From the NCBI GenBank assembly GCA_021209875.1, contig JAGYVD010000007.1:1-64000 (forward strand): DNA of 64,000 bases. Reading direction: 5' to 3'. Of the stretch, positions 25,001-37,262 are shown one piece after another. The notes below the pieces were generated by a model that saw only the letters and a list, made by a program, of their open reading frames with translations, made no database searches and had not been told where the DNA came from. Origin of the DNA: Rosellinia necatrix (lineage: Eukaryota > Ascomycota > Sordariomycetes > Xylariales > Xylariaceae). The position numbers were made by a program, and so were the translations under genes. Within the stretch, counting starts at the first letter, position 1. Each line of letters begins with the position of its first letter.

Positions 25001-28000
25001 TATAGCTAATTATATAAATATTACGATTAAATATTTAATTTAGCGTATAACCGGGGTTAATATATTACGCGTTATATTAAACGTTTAGCTAAATATATTT
25101 AAAACGTGTTATTTTTAACTAAACATATTTACAAGCAATATAATATACTGTTTATATCTTGTAATATATTATTTAAATATTTATATAAATATAATTGCTT
25201 TAATATTATATTAAAAATTACGCAAAAATTATTACTTTTTAAAAGAACTAATTAAAAATACCGCAATAAATAAAATTATAAGTTTTAAACTAAATAATAA
25301 ATCGATCAGGCTATTTATTTAAAAAGCATTTAATAGAATATATTACTTAAAAAGAATAGAAATAAAAACAGTAATTTTTATATTTTAAAATTATTATTTA
25401 AAAATCTATTAATAACGAAAATATTATTATAAGTTTAAATATAAGCTGTATTTATGTAATAATAATAAAGCAATTATTAAACAAATTTAAATATATTTTT
25501 AAAATAAATAAACTAGATTTAAAAAATTAAAAATAATTAAATTAAATATAAACAAAAAGCTATACTAAAATTCTACATATAAAATAATAATAATTATAAA
25601 TTTTATAATTATTAAAATTTATTAATACGGCTTAAGTTATAAAAAAAATAATATTAAAATGTTATTAAAAGCAACTTTTAAATATTTATAAAATATTAAT
25701 TAATTATAGTTTAAACGCGGTTATTTTTATAAATATTAAAAATTTTAAAATATTTTTTAAATATTTTTAAAGCAAACTTATATGGTTATAAAATAACTTT
25801 AATATAAAAGTTATTTTAGCGTTTAAAATATTAATATTAGTATTAGCTAAATATAAACCGTTATTAAAAACAGAGATTTTATATTTAAGCTATTATAAAA
25901 AATAATATAATAATTTTAATTAAGTTTATAATTTTTATAAACGTAGTAATAATTAATCTGTTTTTAAAACTAAAAATTATTTTTAAAAATATTTAAATAA
26001 ATATAATTTAAAAACAACTATATTAAAAAAAACTATTAAAAATATATAAAAAAATTTTAAAATTATAATAATAGCTGCAGGCCTAGCGGCAGCTAAAGCT
26101 GTAAATATAACTGATTTATTATTATTTAATACCGGCTTATTATTTAATATGTTTTATAATACTACGTTAGCTATTAATTTTAACATTTTTATATTTAAAA
26201 ATAAAATATATATTTTAATAAATTTAAATTATTAAACATATATTTATTAATAAATTTTATATTAATAACTTTTATTATTACAGCTATTATTATTAATATG
26301 TATTAAAATCGCAACGTAATTTAAGATTTAAATCTAACTATAATAAAATTAACGCGATCGTTAAAATAATTAACACGTTAAAATAACACGGAATTTTTAA
26401 AAAGCTTTTTTCTGACAAACTTTTAATATAATAAACATAATAAATAAAATTAATATAACTAACGCGTTTATAGCAAAAGCTGGCAAATAGCTAGATAAAG
26501 CTTTAAAGCTTAAAATTTAAAAATTTTATTAATATTAAATATAAAAAGCTTAATAAAAAAATAAAATTAAAGCTTTAAATAAACAGTTTATTTATATAAA
26601 AAAACATTATAGCATTAGAAATTTTAAGTTATTAAAAAAATATTTAATATTTAAAAACTAAAATATTATTAATATATTAAAAAAAACAAATAAAGATTTT
26701 TTAATAAATAATTAATAATAAATAAAACTAAATTTTTAATTATATTTTTTAATATATGCGATTAAAAAGCAGTTAATATAATATTTAATAAACTTTATAA
26801 GCAAAATAAATTAAAATAAATTAATAGTTTTTTTATTTATATATTTAATTTTATTATATAGCTTATATATAAAAAAAACTATATTTATATTTAATAGTTA
26901 ATTTAAAAGTTTTAAATAAAATTGCTGTTTTAAATAACTATTTATTACTATTATAATTTATAGTTATTATATTAATTAAAAAGAAAATATTTAATTATAA
27001 TAAACACGACCGCATTTTTTATTAATTTATAGTCTACTTTAATTATTAAAACCAATTTATAATAATAAGTTTTTAAAAATTAAAACGATTAATAATAGCT
27101 TTAATAAGATTTTATAATATATTTATATATATTTAACGTTTTATAAATAAATTGCTTTGTTTTTATAAATATTATTATAAAGCTTTTCTTAATAATATTA
27201 TTATTTTTTAAATATTAAAACAGATTATTTAACTTATTTATTTAATATTTTTATATTATTTAAAAAAAAGAACTTTTTATTTTTAAAAAACCTTTATTAT
27301 ATATTTTTTATAGAACTTTTAAGCTTTTAAATAAACGTTTTAAATATATTAATAATAAAAGAACAGCTAGTAGTATTTAAAAACTTTAGATTTTTAAATC
27401 AGTTAAAAGTTTTAAAGCAATATTTAAAAATATAAGATTTTTTATATATTATTACTATATTATATTAAAATTATAAAACTTTTATAAAAACATAAAATAA
27501 AGTTATTTAATAAAAACATAAAATAAAACAATATAAAATTAATAATTATAGCAAATATTAAATATATTATTAATTTATATATTTTAAATTAATTATAGCT
27601 AAAATAAAATTATTTAAAGTTTTTAAAACTTTATCTGTTTATATATTATATTTTATTATTATAATTTTATAAAAATATTATATATATAAATAAATAGCTT
27701 ATTAAAAAAGCTTTAAAATAATATTATTTTATATTAAAATAAATATATATAAAAACTCAAATTAATAATTTTAAATATATAAATATTATTAATAATATTT
27801 TAAAGTTATTATATATTATAACTAAAAATAAAATATGGATTTTTAAACTAAAAATAGCTTATATAGTTTAAATATATTAACGCTTATAAATTATAATTAA
27901 AGGTTTAATTAATTTAGTAGTTTTTTATTAATTATTTAACGATAAAAATATATTAAATTAAACTAAGCTTAATAATAAATCTATAGATTATATAAAAACG

Positions 28001-29807
28001 TTTAATTAATATATTTATATATTTATTATAATATAGATTATAAATATATTATATATTAAGCAGGCTAAACTTTGTTTTAAATATATTTAATTAATTAAAA
28101 ATATTATTAATTTAATAAATGCTAAAAAGAAAATAATCTGAATAAATAAAAACTAGTACTAAATAACGTATAAATAATATATTTAGAACTAGTAATAAAA
28201 AAACAGTAAAAGTGAAATTATAACAGATTATATTAAAAATTTTAAATATTAAAAAGTTTTAAAAGCGATTTATAAAAGCAATAAAAACGTTGCAAATTTT
28301 TTCAGGCCTAGGTATTTTTTATAATTATAAATAATTTTTATATAACGTTAATTAAAAAATAAGTATAAATTATACGTACTTAAAAAACAAATAGCTAAAT
28401 TTTTAATAATAGTATATAATAATAAATATTATTTTGGCAAACAGTATATAATAAAAAAATTAAAGCTTTATATAATTAAATCAAAAATTTATAAAATAAA
28501 AACATATTTAAATTATTACAACAGATATAAGTTATATAGTACTAACAGAAAAAGCTGCATAATAATTATTAATTTATTTAATTAAAAATATTAAATTAAT
28601 TAAAATAATCGTAATAAATTTTATTATAAGCTTATTTAAAGTTTTATTTTTAGCTACGCTATAATAATTAAAAATTTTAATTATTATAATATATTAATAA
28701 TAATAATATATATTATATTAAAACGTTTATTATTTATATTTAATAATAAAAATATTTTATTAAAAATTAAACAAAAATATTCATTAAGCAATTTTATTAT
28801 TTAATTAAAACGTATTAAGCGGCATTATTTCCGATTAAAATTATAAATTTACTTTTAAATTTTAAACAAAGCTTTAAAAGCTATAAAAATAAAACTTTTA
28901 AAAATAATTTTTATTATTTACAAAATAAAAGATTATTTAAATAAAAAATTAAATAATAGAAATTATTATTTAGTACTACATGTATATATATTTAAACGGC
29001 AAATAAATAAATATATTATTATTTTGATAATAGAACTTAAATAAAGTATATTTAAAACTTATTACGTTATTAGTTTATAAACAGCTTTTTAAATTTTAGC
29101 TATTTAAATTAAATAAAGTTTTTATTAATATAAAATAAATATAACTATTAAAAATATTTAATTTATATAAAAATATTTTTATAAAAATATAAAATTAGCT
29201 ATAGATTTTATAGCAGTACGTATAAAATAATATTATAATAACAAGTATAAATTAATAAAGTTTAATATAAAAATAAAATATATTTAAAGCTTTATATAAA
29301 ATATTATTTTTTAAAAGCTGTTTAAAAATATTTTTAACAGCGTGTAAAACTTTAAAAATTAAAAAAGTTAATAAATTAGCTTATAAGTTAAAATTGCTAA
29401 AAATTTTAATATTTATTTTATTATTTTAGTTGTATATTTATTATTTAAAAACACAGGCGAGAATTTCTTTTATTAAAAATATCGGTATTAAGTTTAATAT
29501 TTAAAAACAGAACTTAAAAAAAAATAATTTATTTAAAATTAAAATAATGTTTAAGTATTAAATAAACTATATTAAAAACAGATTTAATTATTTTATCAAA
29601 TAAAAAAAATATAGCTATAAAAATAATTAATAAAAATCGGAGTAATAACTACGTAATACTAAAAAATTAATTAAAAAATATTAAAATTTAAAAAAAAAAT
29701 AAACCTCGGCTAAAAAAATTAAAAAAAAGCTATAGCCGACCTTATAAACAGTAAAAAAAAAGTCATAGTTATTAAAAATAATAACGCTTTATTATAGCTT
29801 TAGCATT

Positions 29808-29993
29808 TAACACAGTTAAAAAAAAAAAGCTTCTTATTTAGCTAGCGCAGCTAGCTAAATAAAAATTATATAGATTAAATAAAATATTAGCTTAAAGCTT
29901 CTAGTCTCTGCAGGACCAAAAGCCCTTCCTTTTTTAATTCTATATTACATTTTTACAGACTTAATACTATACTACCTTTAGTAAACTATACTA
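29808..29993 (+). repeat. 3' LTR of family 1 element (186 bp)
   Basis: Begins TAACACAGTTAAAAAA and ends AGTAAACTATACTA. It has the same length as the 5' LTR. The G-rich block of the 5' copy (GGAAGAGGGGG) has become all A here. The first hairpin (near 29,836-29,858) has the loop GCA where the 5' LTR has TGC. Confidence 0.9.
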
Positions 29994-29998
29994 TTTAT

Positions 29999-30712
29999 AC
30001 TGTTATTAAACTTTATTTAAACAATAAGATTAAAAATTTAAAAGCGGATTTATTTAGTTATAATAATCTAAACAGTATTTTTTTCATCGATTATATTTTT
30101 TGCTGTTTTAAACACTGTTTCTGCGGCTATTATTTTAGCTAAAGCTATATAACTAAGCTTTTTACTTTTATATATATTTTAAAGCTAATAATTTATATTA
30201 AGCTTTATAAATAAAATAACTAAAGTTATAAATAGCTAGAAGTTTTAAAGCTAAAACATTTTTAATATTAAAAGCTGATAAAAATAAAAATATAAATTTA
30301 ATTTTTATAGTATTTATTTATAAAGTTTGCTTGTAGTACTTTTTTATTTGCTTAGCTTTATATTTAATATAAAAATATTTAAAATATTTATTAATAATAA
30401 ATAATATTTTTATTAATATAATAATATTAACTATTTTTAATATATTTTAGTTTTTAAACTTTAGCTTTTAGCAGCTTTAAATATTATTAGTATCTGTTTA
30501 AATAAAAAACGTTTAAAAATATTTAATTTTTGCTAGTCTGCTAATTAATATAAAATATATCGATTAATTTTAATAATTATAAAATTATAAAAGCTTTTTA
30601 TAAAAGTTTAGTTTTAATATGTTTAAAACTTATTAATAAAATAAAAGCTAAATATAAATATATATTAATAATTTTATATAATAAAAAACAGCCCGAAAAT
30701 ATTAGCTTAAAA
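29999..30712. other. AT-rich DNA downstream of the family 1 element
   Basis: Stop-rich, no recognisable feature. Together with 21,241-21,815 it is the original insertion locus of the retroelement. Confidence 0.6.
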
Positions 30713-30985
30713 AATAAATATTTAAACATGTTTAAACATTTATATTTTATTTTTATATAACTTTTAAATTATAAACTAGCTTGAAAACATAAATATTTAA
30801 ACATGTTTAAATATTTATATTTTATTTTATATAACTTTTAAATTATAAACTATTTTTAAAAACAAATTTTTAAATACGTTTAAATATTTATGTTTTATTT
30901 TTATATAATTTTTAAATTATAAACCGGTTTTAAAAACAAATATTTAAACAGGTTTAAATATTTGTTTTTAAGCCCTGTTTATAGC
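30713..30985. repeat. Four-unit palindrome array
   Basis: Four units of ~75 bp with ATTTAAACATGTTTAAAC- and ATTTAAACATGTTTAAAT-type palindromes (centres near 30,728, 30,803, 30,877 and 30,951). The spacer here is a variant, TTTATATAACTTTTAAATTA, so the family has diverged subtypes. Confidence 0.85.
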
Positions 30986-33900
30986 GGGCTAATATATAAA
31001 AATTTAATAATATATTATATAACTTATTATATATGTTTTTAAAATTATATAAATTTTAATTAATTAAAATTAAAATATTTATATTAGCTAGTTTTATATA
31101 TGTTTAAAATAATTAATTTTATATAGCTTTATATTATATAATATATATATTTTATATTTTATTTTGTTTTTATAACTATTATTAGTTTTTATATTAATTA
31201 TATTATTATAATTATAAAAAAATAAACGTTTTAATTATTATATTTAAAATATTACTTTAGCTATAAGTTGCTAAATAAACTTGTTAAAACAATTTATATG
31301 TTTTATTTATTTAAAGCAGCTCTGTTTTTGTTATCTTAAACATTTTTATCTACTTTAAAACTAACAGCTTTAAAGTTTTTTTTTATAATAAGTTTTATAT
31401 AAATAAATATAAGTAGTTAATAATTTATATAAACATGTTAATTTTATAAAAATAAAACGTAATAACTAGTAATAAAAAGCAAATATTTAAAAATAATATT
31501 TATAAAAAAGTTGTCATAAAAATAAAAAAAGTTTAAGCTAGAACTAAAAAAATATATATATTATAATATAATTAAATATCTGCTTTTATTAAAAAATATT
31601 TTTAAAATTATTAAATATTTAAATAGTTATTTTTATATTAAGTTTTATTTAAAATATTTAAATATGAAATAAATATACCTAATCTTACATATATTAAAAA
31701 ACGCTGTTTTAATAAATAGTTTATATTAATATTTTAAACGTTTTTATTGTTTTAATTTATATTAATACTATTTTTAATAATATTATTTTTAATATAATTA
31801 ATTTTATTTAAATTTATTATATAATTGCTGTTTTATTTTTTATTTATTATTTTATATGTTTTTTATAAAATAAGCTTTAAAGCTAGTTTAAGCTGTTTTT
31901 TATAAACTGTTTAATAATAAAAAAAGCTTTAGAATTTATAGCTGCTGCAGCGAGCTAGTTTGCTATAATATTAAATAAATCGATTTATATTAGAATATTA
32001 ATAGCTAAAAACAAAAGGTCTGCTGTTTTAAAATATATATAAAAATAAAAACTTAAAATATAAATATAAAAACTAGCTTTTATATAAAACTATCTAAAAG
32101 CTGTTTTAAATATATATATATTTTCTTATTTTAAAAAATTATAATAAAATATTAAATAAAGTTTATAAAGCTTCAGTAAACAGAAAGCGGCTAATTAATA
32201 ATTTATATACTACAGCTGGTATAAATAATTACACACGTTTTAAATATATATTATTTAAGCTAGGCTTTATTAAATTTAAAACAAATAAAAACAATAAATA
32301 AAAAAGCTTTTTTTAAAAACTTAGCTATAAATGTTTTGTTTTTAAAATAATTTTAATATAAAAAGCAAGTTAAAAAGCCTGAACAGCAGTAAATAAAATT
32401 AAAAAATTAAATTAAAATTACTATGTTTTAATATTTATATATAAAAAACTTCGGATATTTAAAGTTTAACATTATAAAAATATAAAAATTAGCATAAGCT
32501 TTATAATATTTTATTTAGTTATTTATTATAATATAAAATATATTATTATTATTAATAACAGCTTATTAAACAGCTTGTATTTTTATATATAAACAAATAA
32601 AAATTTTGTTTAACTATAAAAGCTGCTGTTTATATTGTTTAATATAGTTTATATATATAATAATTAAAAACAGTAAATATTTATATAAACGTTATTTTTA
32701 AATAAAATATATTTTAATTTTTATTATTAAGTTTAAATTAATAATAATAAAATATAATATTAAAATAATTTGTTATTTATTTTAAAATTAATTATATATT
32801 ATTTTTACTTAGTTTTTAAAACATTTTAATATATAATATAATTATCTTAAAAAAAGTAAAAATTTAAAACTAGTTATAAATAATATTAAATTAATTTTAA
32901 AATAATATATTATTAATAGCAGTATATATAAAGCTGATTTTTTAACAAATAATTTATAAGCTTTATAAAAGTTGTAGTTATATATATAAATAATAACTTA
33001 AAAAGCAAGCTCAAAAGTTTTGCAGCGTAGTTTTTAAATATTAATATAAAATTTTAATAATTATATATAATTAATTATCGGCTTAAAATTTTTTTATAAT
33101 ATTAATTTATAAAGCGTGTTAATTTTTATAACGTTTAAAGTTATTTTTTTATAAAGCTGTTTATAGCTTTTACAGCTTTTACGCGATATAAAAAATAATA
33201 AAAAAATACGTTTAAATATAACGTTAATAAGCTAAAATATATATTAAAAAAATATATTATTTAGCAGCTATATTATTTTATTTTTTTTTATTATTTGCTA
33301 AAAATTAAAACTATAGTACAGCTTTTTATAGCTGTTATATAAAACTTAGTTAAATTTTAACTTTTATAGCTATAGCTGCTTAAAAAATATACTGCTAATA
33401 TATATAAAACAAAAAAAATAAATAAAAAGTTGGTTTATATATATATATTTTAAACGTTTATTTATATAAAATTATTTTTAAAGCACGCTAAAATTAAATA
33501 AAGCAAAAATTAAACGCTTTTTAATAAGTTTTATAAATTAGGCAGTATATATTAATATTAAAATATTAAAATATTTTATTAATATAAAAAAAAGATTATA
33601 TATAATATAATTATTTAATATAAATAATTAAATAGTTTATATATATTAAAAAAAAAAGTTAATAAATATAATATAAAACTATAAAATATATTATTTATAG
33701 CAGACGTTATAATTAAACAGCATAATAACTAATAATATATAAGCTAGCATTTTATAAACCTGCTATTTTTAATTTTAAAAAGCTTGTAATATATATGTTG
33801 TATTAATCGGCTTTTTATATATAAATAAACAAATATTATTTTAATAAAACGTATATATAAAATTAAAACTAAAAACTATTAGCGTAAAAAATTAAACGTT

Positions 33901-34604
33901 AAAAAAAAGCAAATAGTTGTTTAAAATATAAAAATATTGTTTATATATATTATAAGCTTTAATTTAATATAATATAAGCTTTTAAGCTATAAACTTGTGT
34001 ATTTATTAACTAGGTTTAATATATTAATATTATAAAACAAATTAACTAAATAATATTTTAATATAAACTTTTAAAACGTGTAGTTTATATTTTAAATTAT
34101 ATAAATAAAATATTTTAATTTATAAAACTATATAAAAATAAAAAATAATATAAACTAAATTATTAAATTTAATTATATATAATATATTTTAAAACTAAAA
34201 TTAATTTAAATAATATTTAAATAAAACTGTTTTAAGTTTAAATTAAATAAATATTTATAATAAAATTTAAAAACGCTTTTTAAAAAGTTGCTCGCGGTTA
34301 TATTTTTAATCTTATATTTTTATAAAATAATAATCAGGTTAATAAAATAATAAAACTTATGTTTATTATATAGCTTTTAAAATATTTTTAAAATATTTTA
34401 ATATATTTATATAAAATAATATATTATAAATATAAAAGCTGACCTGCTGTTTTAACATAAAGTTTTATTTATTATAAACTTGCTTTAGTTTTAGCTTGAA
34501 TAAACGTTATAAAATATTAATTAATTATTATAAATAAATATAAAAATTATACTGCTAATAAAATATAATAGTTTATAAAAGTTTTTATATATTAAGCTGT
34601 AAAT
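30986..34604. other. AT-rich DNA, no gene recognised
   Basis: About 3.6 kb of stop-rich DNA. Patches around 31,920-32,040 and 32,980-33,030 keep a little more G/C. I found no LTR ends, no terminal inverted repeats and no frame with preserved motifs. Confidence 0.55.
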
Positions 34605-35134
34605 ATATAGTCTGCTGTTTTATAATTAATAATATATAAAAAAAATTAAATATATTATATTAAGCTAGCTTAAATTAAAAACTTTTAATAATATATTTTA
34701 AATTTTATATAATATAATTAATTAGATCGTTCAATATATATTTTATAATATAAATATATAAAAAAAAAATCTAATAAATATAATATATAATAATAAAAAG
34801 CTTTTAAAAACTTTAGTTATATAATATAACTGTTAATATTATACCTTTATATAACTATAATAAATTAAAATAAAAATATAAAATGTTTTTAATCGACTAA
34901 AAAACGCTTTAGCTTTTATTTTAAAATAACGCGTGCTAATAATTAATAATTAAATTTTAAAGTTTTAGCTGTAATTTTAACATGTTTTAAATATTTTTAT
35001 TATATAATAATAAGTTATAAAAACCAGGTTATTATTAATAATTAAATTTATAATAATTATTATTTAGTTTATTATATTAATTAAAATATATAATATTTAT
35101 AAAAATATAAATAATTATAATACTGTTATAAAAA
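34605..35134. repeat. Module linker, copy of 11,239-11,756
   Basis: Collinear with 11,230-11,756. It opens with GTCTGCTGTTTTATAATTAA (GTCTAGTGTTTTATAACTAG there) and continues through the AATATAAATATATAAAAAAA region to the following palindromes. It marks the start of module D, the most complete copy. Confidence 0.8.
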
Positions 35135-35398
35135 TAAATATTTAATTATATTTAAATATTTATATTTTAAAGCTAGTTTACAACTTAAAAAGTATATATA
35201 AGCAGAAAATAAATATTTAAATATGTTTAAATATTTATATTTTAAAGCCGGTCTACGACTTAAAAAGTATATATAAATAAAAAACAAATATTTAAACATG
35301 CTTAAATATTTATATTCTAGAGCCGGTCTGCGACCTAAAAAGTATATATAAATAAAAAGCAAATATTTAAACATGCTTAAATATTTGCTTTTTAAAGC
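35135..35398. repeat. Four-unit palindrome array, module D
   Basis: Centres near 35,148, 35,223, 35,299 and 35,371, at ~75-bp spacing, with AAAGCCGGTCTACGACTTAA-type spacers. The 25-codon period leaves an 82-codon minus-strand frame open. This is judged a by-product of the repeat length, as at 8,480-9,405. Confidence 0.88.
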
Positions 35399-35625
35399 CA
35401 GTTTATAATTTTAAAATATATATATAAAAATTATTTTAATATAAATATTATTTAAATAAAAGTTAACTTTTATAATAACATATATTTTAATATATATTAA
35501 TTAATTAAAGCTATATTAAATTACTTTTAGTATATACAGGCGTAAAAAATTACTTTTTAAGCTATTTATAAAAAAAAATATTTTTAACGTTATATAATAA
35601 GTTTAAATAGCGCTAATTATTAGTT
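35399..35625. other. Module linker, copy D
   Basis: Matches 9,406-9,645 and 11,881-12,094. No gene seen. Confidence 0.65.
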
Positions 35626-36200
35626 TTGATATTATTTTTCTTGTTAAAATTATAAACGTTGTTTTTTTTGTTAGGATTATAAGTATTGTTTTTTTTGTTA
35701 AGGTTATAAACGTTGTTTTTATTATTAAAGTTATAAGTATTGTTTTTTTATTAAAGTTATAAGCGTTATTTTTTTTGTTAAAGTTATAAGCGTTGTTTTT
35801 TTTGTCAGGAAATAAATCTTGAAGCAGTATAAAATCGGCAGAATATTTATTGTTAAATAAATACAGGCTGTCTGCAGCATTTATAAAATATTTATTGCTT
35901 ATGCTGTTAAAAAGAAAAGTAGCTGCAGCTAGTAACTAAAATACTGCGTGTTTATTTTTATATATAAAAAATATATAAAGCTTGTTTTTATTACTAGCTA
36001 TATATACGTTAAATATAATATATAGCGTTATAAGTTTATAACTATTAAATTTATAACTATTAAATTAATAATTATTTTGTTTATTAATTTAAAAGCTAAA
36101 AGTTATATTATTAAACTAAAAATATTATTTAAAATAAATAATAAAAAGAGTCGAGCTTAAAATTAAATCGCGTATTTATAGCGTAGCTATATATTTAAAT
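35626..36200 (-). pseudogene. Decayed repeat gene, copy D
   Basis: Minus strand from ~35,920 reads SISNKYFINAADSLYLFN, then NKYSADFILLQDLF, then PDKKNNAYN and NFNKKNNAY units, in frame with no stop before the repeats. The 27-bp array (35,630-35,815) has about seven units, some slightly out of phase. A further shared segment at ~36,190-36,130 resembles IRDLILSSTLFIIYFK. It has the same architecture as copies A and B, and its stops fit C-to-T mutation. The product is unknown. Confidence 0.58.
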
Positions 36201-36577
36201 TAAAAAAATAAAAATAAAATATTTAATAAAAATATCTATAATTTTAAAAACTTTTAGCGTGTTTAATTAACTAAATAAATAACGATATAAAAAATATAAG
36301 CTTAGCTTTTAAAAAAAAGTTTTTATTAGAAATTAGTTAGTTTTATTAACAAGCTTTTTTGTTTTTTAGCTTTATTAAATATTATTTAAAAGTATTATTA
36401 TGCTAATAATATAAATAAAATATTAAACAAGCTAATTAAATTAATAAAAAACAAATATAATATTAATATTAATAAAAACAATTTATTAAATAAAAATCTA
36501 TTTATATATAATTAAATATAAAATAAAGCAGTTTAATTATATAAGTTAGTTTATATGTATTAAATAAATAATTTATA
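36201..36577. other. Upstream part of module D
   Basis: Matches 10,201-10,611. AT-rich, with no readable frame. Confidence 0.5.
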
Positions 36578-36762
36578 CTAATATTTAAATATGTTTAAAT
36601 ATTTGTTTTTAAACCTAGTTAATAAAAAATCGGTATATATAAACAAAAACAAATATTTAAATTTGTTTAAATATTTGCTTTTAAACCTAGTTAATAAAAA
36701 ATCGGTATATATAAACAAAAACAAATATTTAAAAATGCTTAAATATTTATTTTTTAATTTAA
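36578..36762. repeat. Three-unit palindrome array, module D second array
   Basis: Three units with the AATAAAAAATCGGTATATAT spacer, the mutated equivalent of AACAAAAGAGTCGGTATATA in module A. They directly precede the 62-bp array. Confidence 0.85.
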
Positions 36763-37147
36763 TAAAAATAATAATATATAACCTGCTGTTTTTATTAAAT
36801 ATATAAATATAAGTTTATAACTAGCAGAAATAACAACGTATAACTTATTGTTTTAATTAAATATATGCTAGAAAAAATAATAATTAATAAAAATAATAAT
36901 ATAACACCTACTATTTTTATTAAATATATAAATATAAGTTTATAACTAGCAAAAATAACAACATATAACCTATTATTTTTATTAAATATATTACTGCAGG
37001 CCTATAACTAGCAGAAATAGCAACATATAACAGGCTGTTTTTATTAAATATATCGCTGCAGGCCTGTTATAGGCAGAAATATTAACACATAACTGGCTGT
37101 TTTTATTAAGTGCAGCCATGCGGGGCTTATAACTAGCAGAGATAGCA
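36763..37147 (+). repeat. 62-bp tandem array, module D
   Basis: Six to seven ~62-bp units (AGCAGAAATAACAACGTATA near 36,824, AGCAAAAATAACAACATATA near 36,950, AGCAGAAATAGCAACATATA near 37,010 and others). The GC-richest units are at the distal end, as in modules A and C. Confidence 0.88.
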
Positions 37148-37262
37148 ACACGCAACCTAAGCTTTTAATTAGCTGTGCTTTTTTATATAGTAGAAAATCA
37201 GCAAAATTTTAACTAAGTCAACAGCCAACAGCAGTAGCAACCTTAACCCGAAAGCAAAGAGC
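37148..37262 (+). repeat. Module tail, copy D
   Basis: AACCTAAGCTTTTAATTAGC, AGAAAATCAGCAAAATTTTA, CAACAGCCAACAGCAGTAGC and CCTTAACCCGAAAGCAAAGA. The similarity to the other tails ends at about 37,262, where much less mutated DNA begins. This is therefore the inner boundary of the subtelomeric repeat domain. Confidence 0.85.

Larger units (their letters stand above)
21816..29998 (+). mobile_element. Complete, RIP-degraded Ty3/gypsy LTR retrotransposon (family 1) with TSD
   Basis: Two direct 186-bp repeats (21,821-22,006 and 29,808-29,993) bound an 8,173-bp element flanked on both sides by TTTAT (21,816-21,820 and 29,994-29,998), the 5-bp target duplication expected of an LTR retrotransposon. 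All frames are broken, but near the 3' end the plus strand still reads integrase C-terminal features: YYNNKYKLIKFN near 29,231-29,266, then VNKLAYKLKLLKI near 29,369-29,407, matching the Ty3/gypsy pattern GPF.I..VG.LAY.L.LP. This fixes the sense strand and the class. A possible chromodomain-like stretch (NNYVILKN) follows near 29,640. A 60-codon open frame at 24,827-25,009 is a surviving fragment without identifiable motifs. No clear primer-binding site or polypurine tract is left. Confidence 0.88.

Noticed and set aside
24827..25009. 60-codon plus-strand frame in the family 1 element, considered as a protease remnant because of IIIDYS
   Set aside because: The residues after the Asp do not fit the D-(S/T)-G-A active site even after allowing transitions.
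28287..28340. Fragment TLQIFSGLGIFYNYK considered as the end of a reverse transcriptase
   Set aside because: It lies only ~1 kb before the integrase C-terminus, too close for a complete RNase H and integrase in between.
36591..36806. 71-codon frame over the palindrome block of module D
   Set aside because: Follows from the ~75-bp unit length; no conserved extension in module A.
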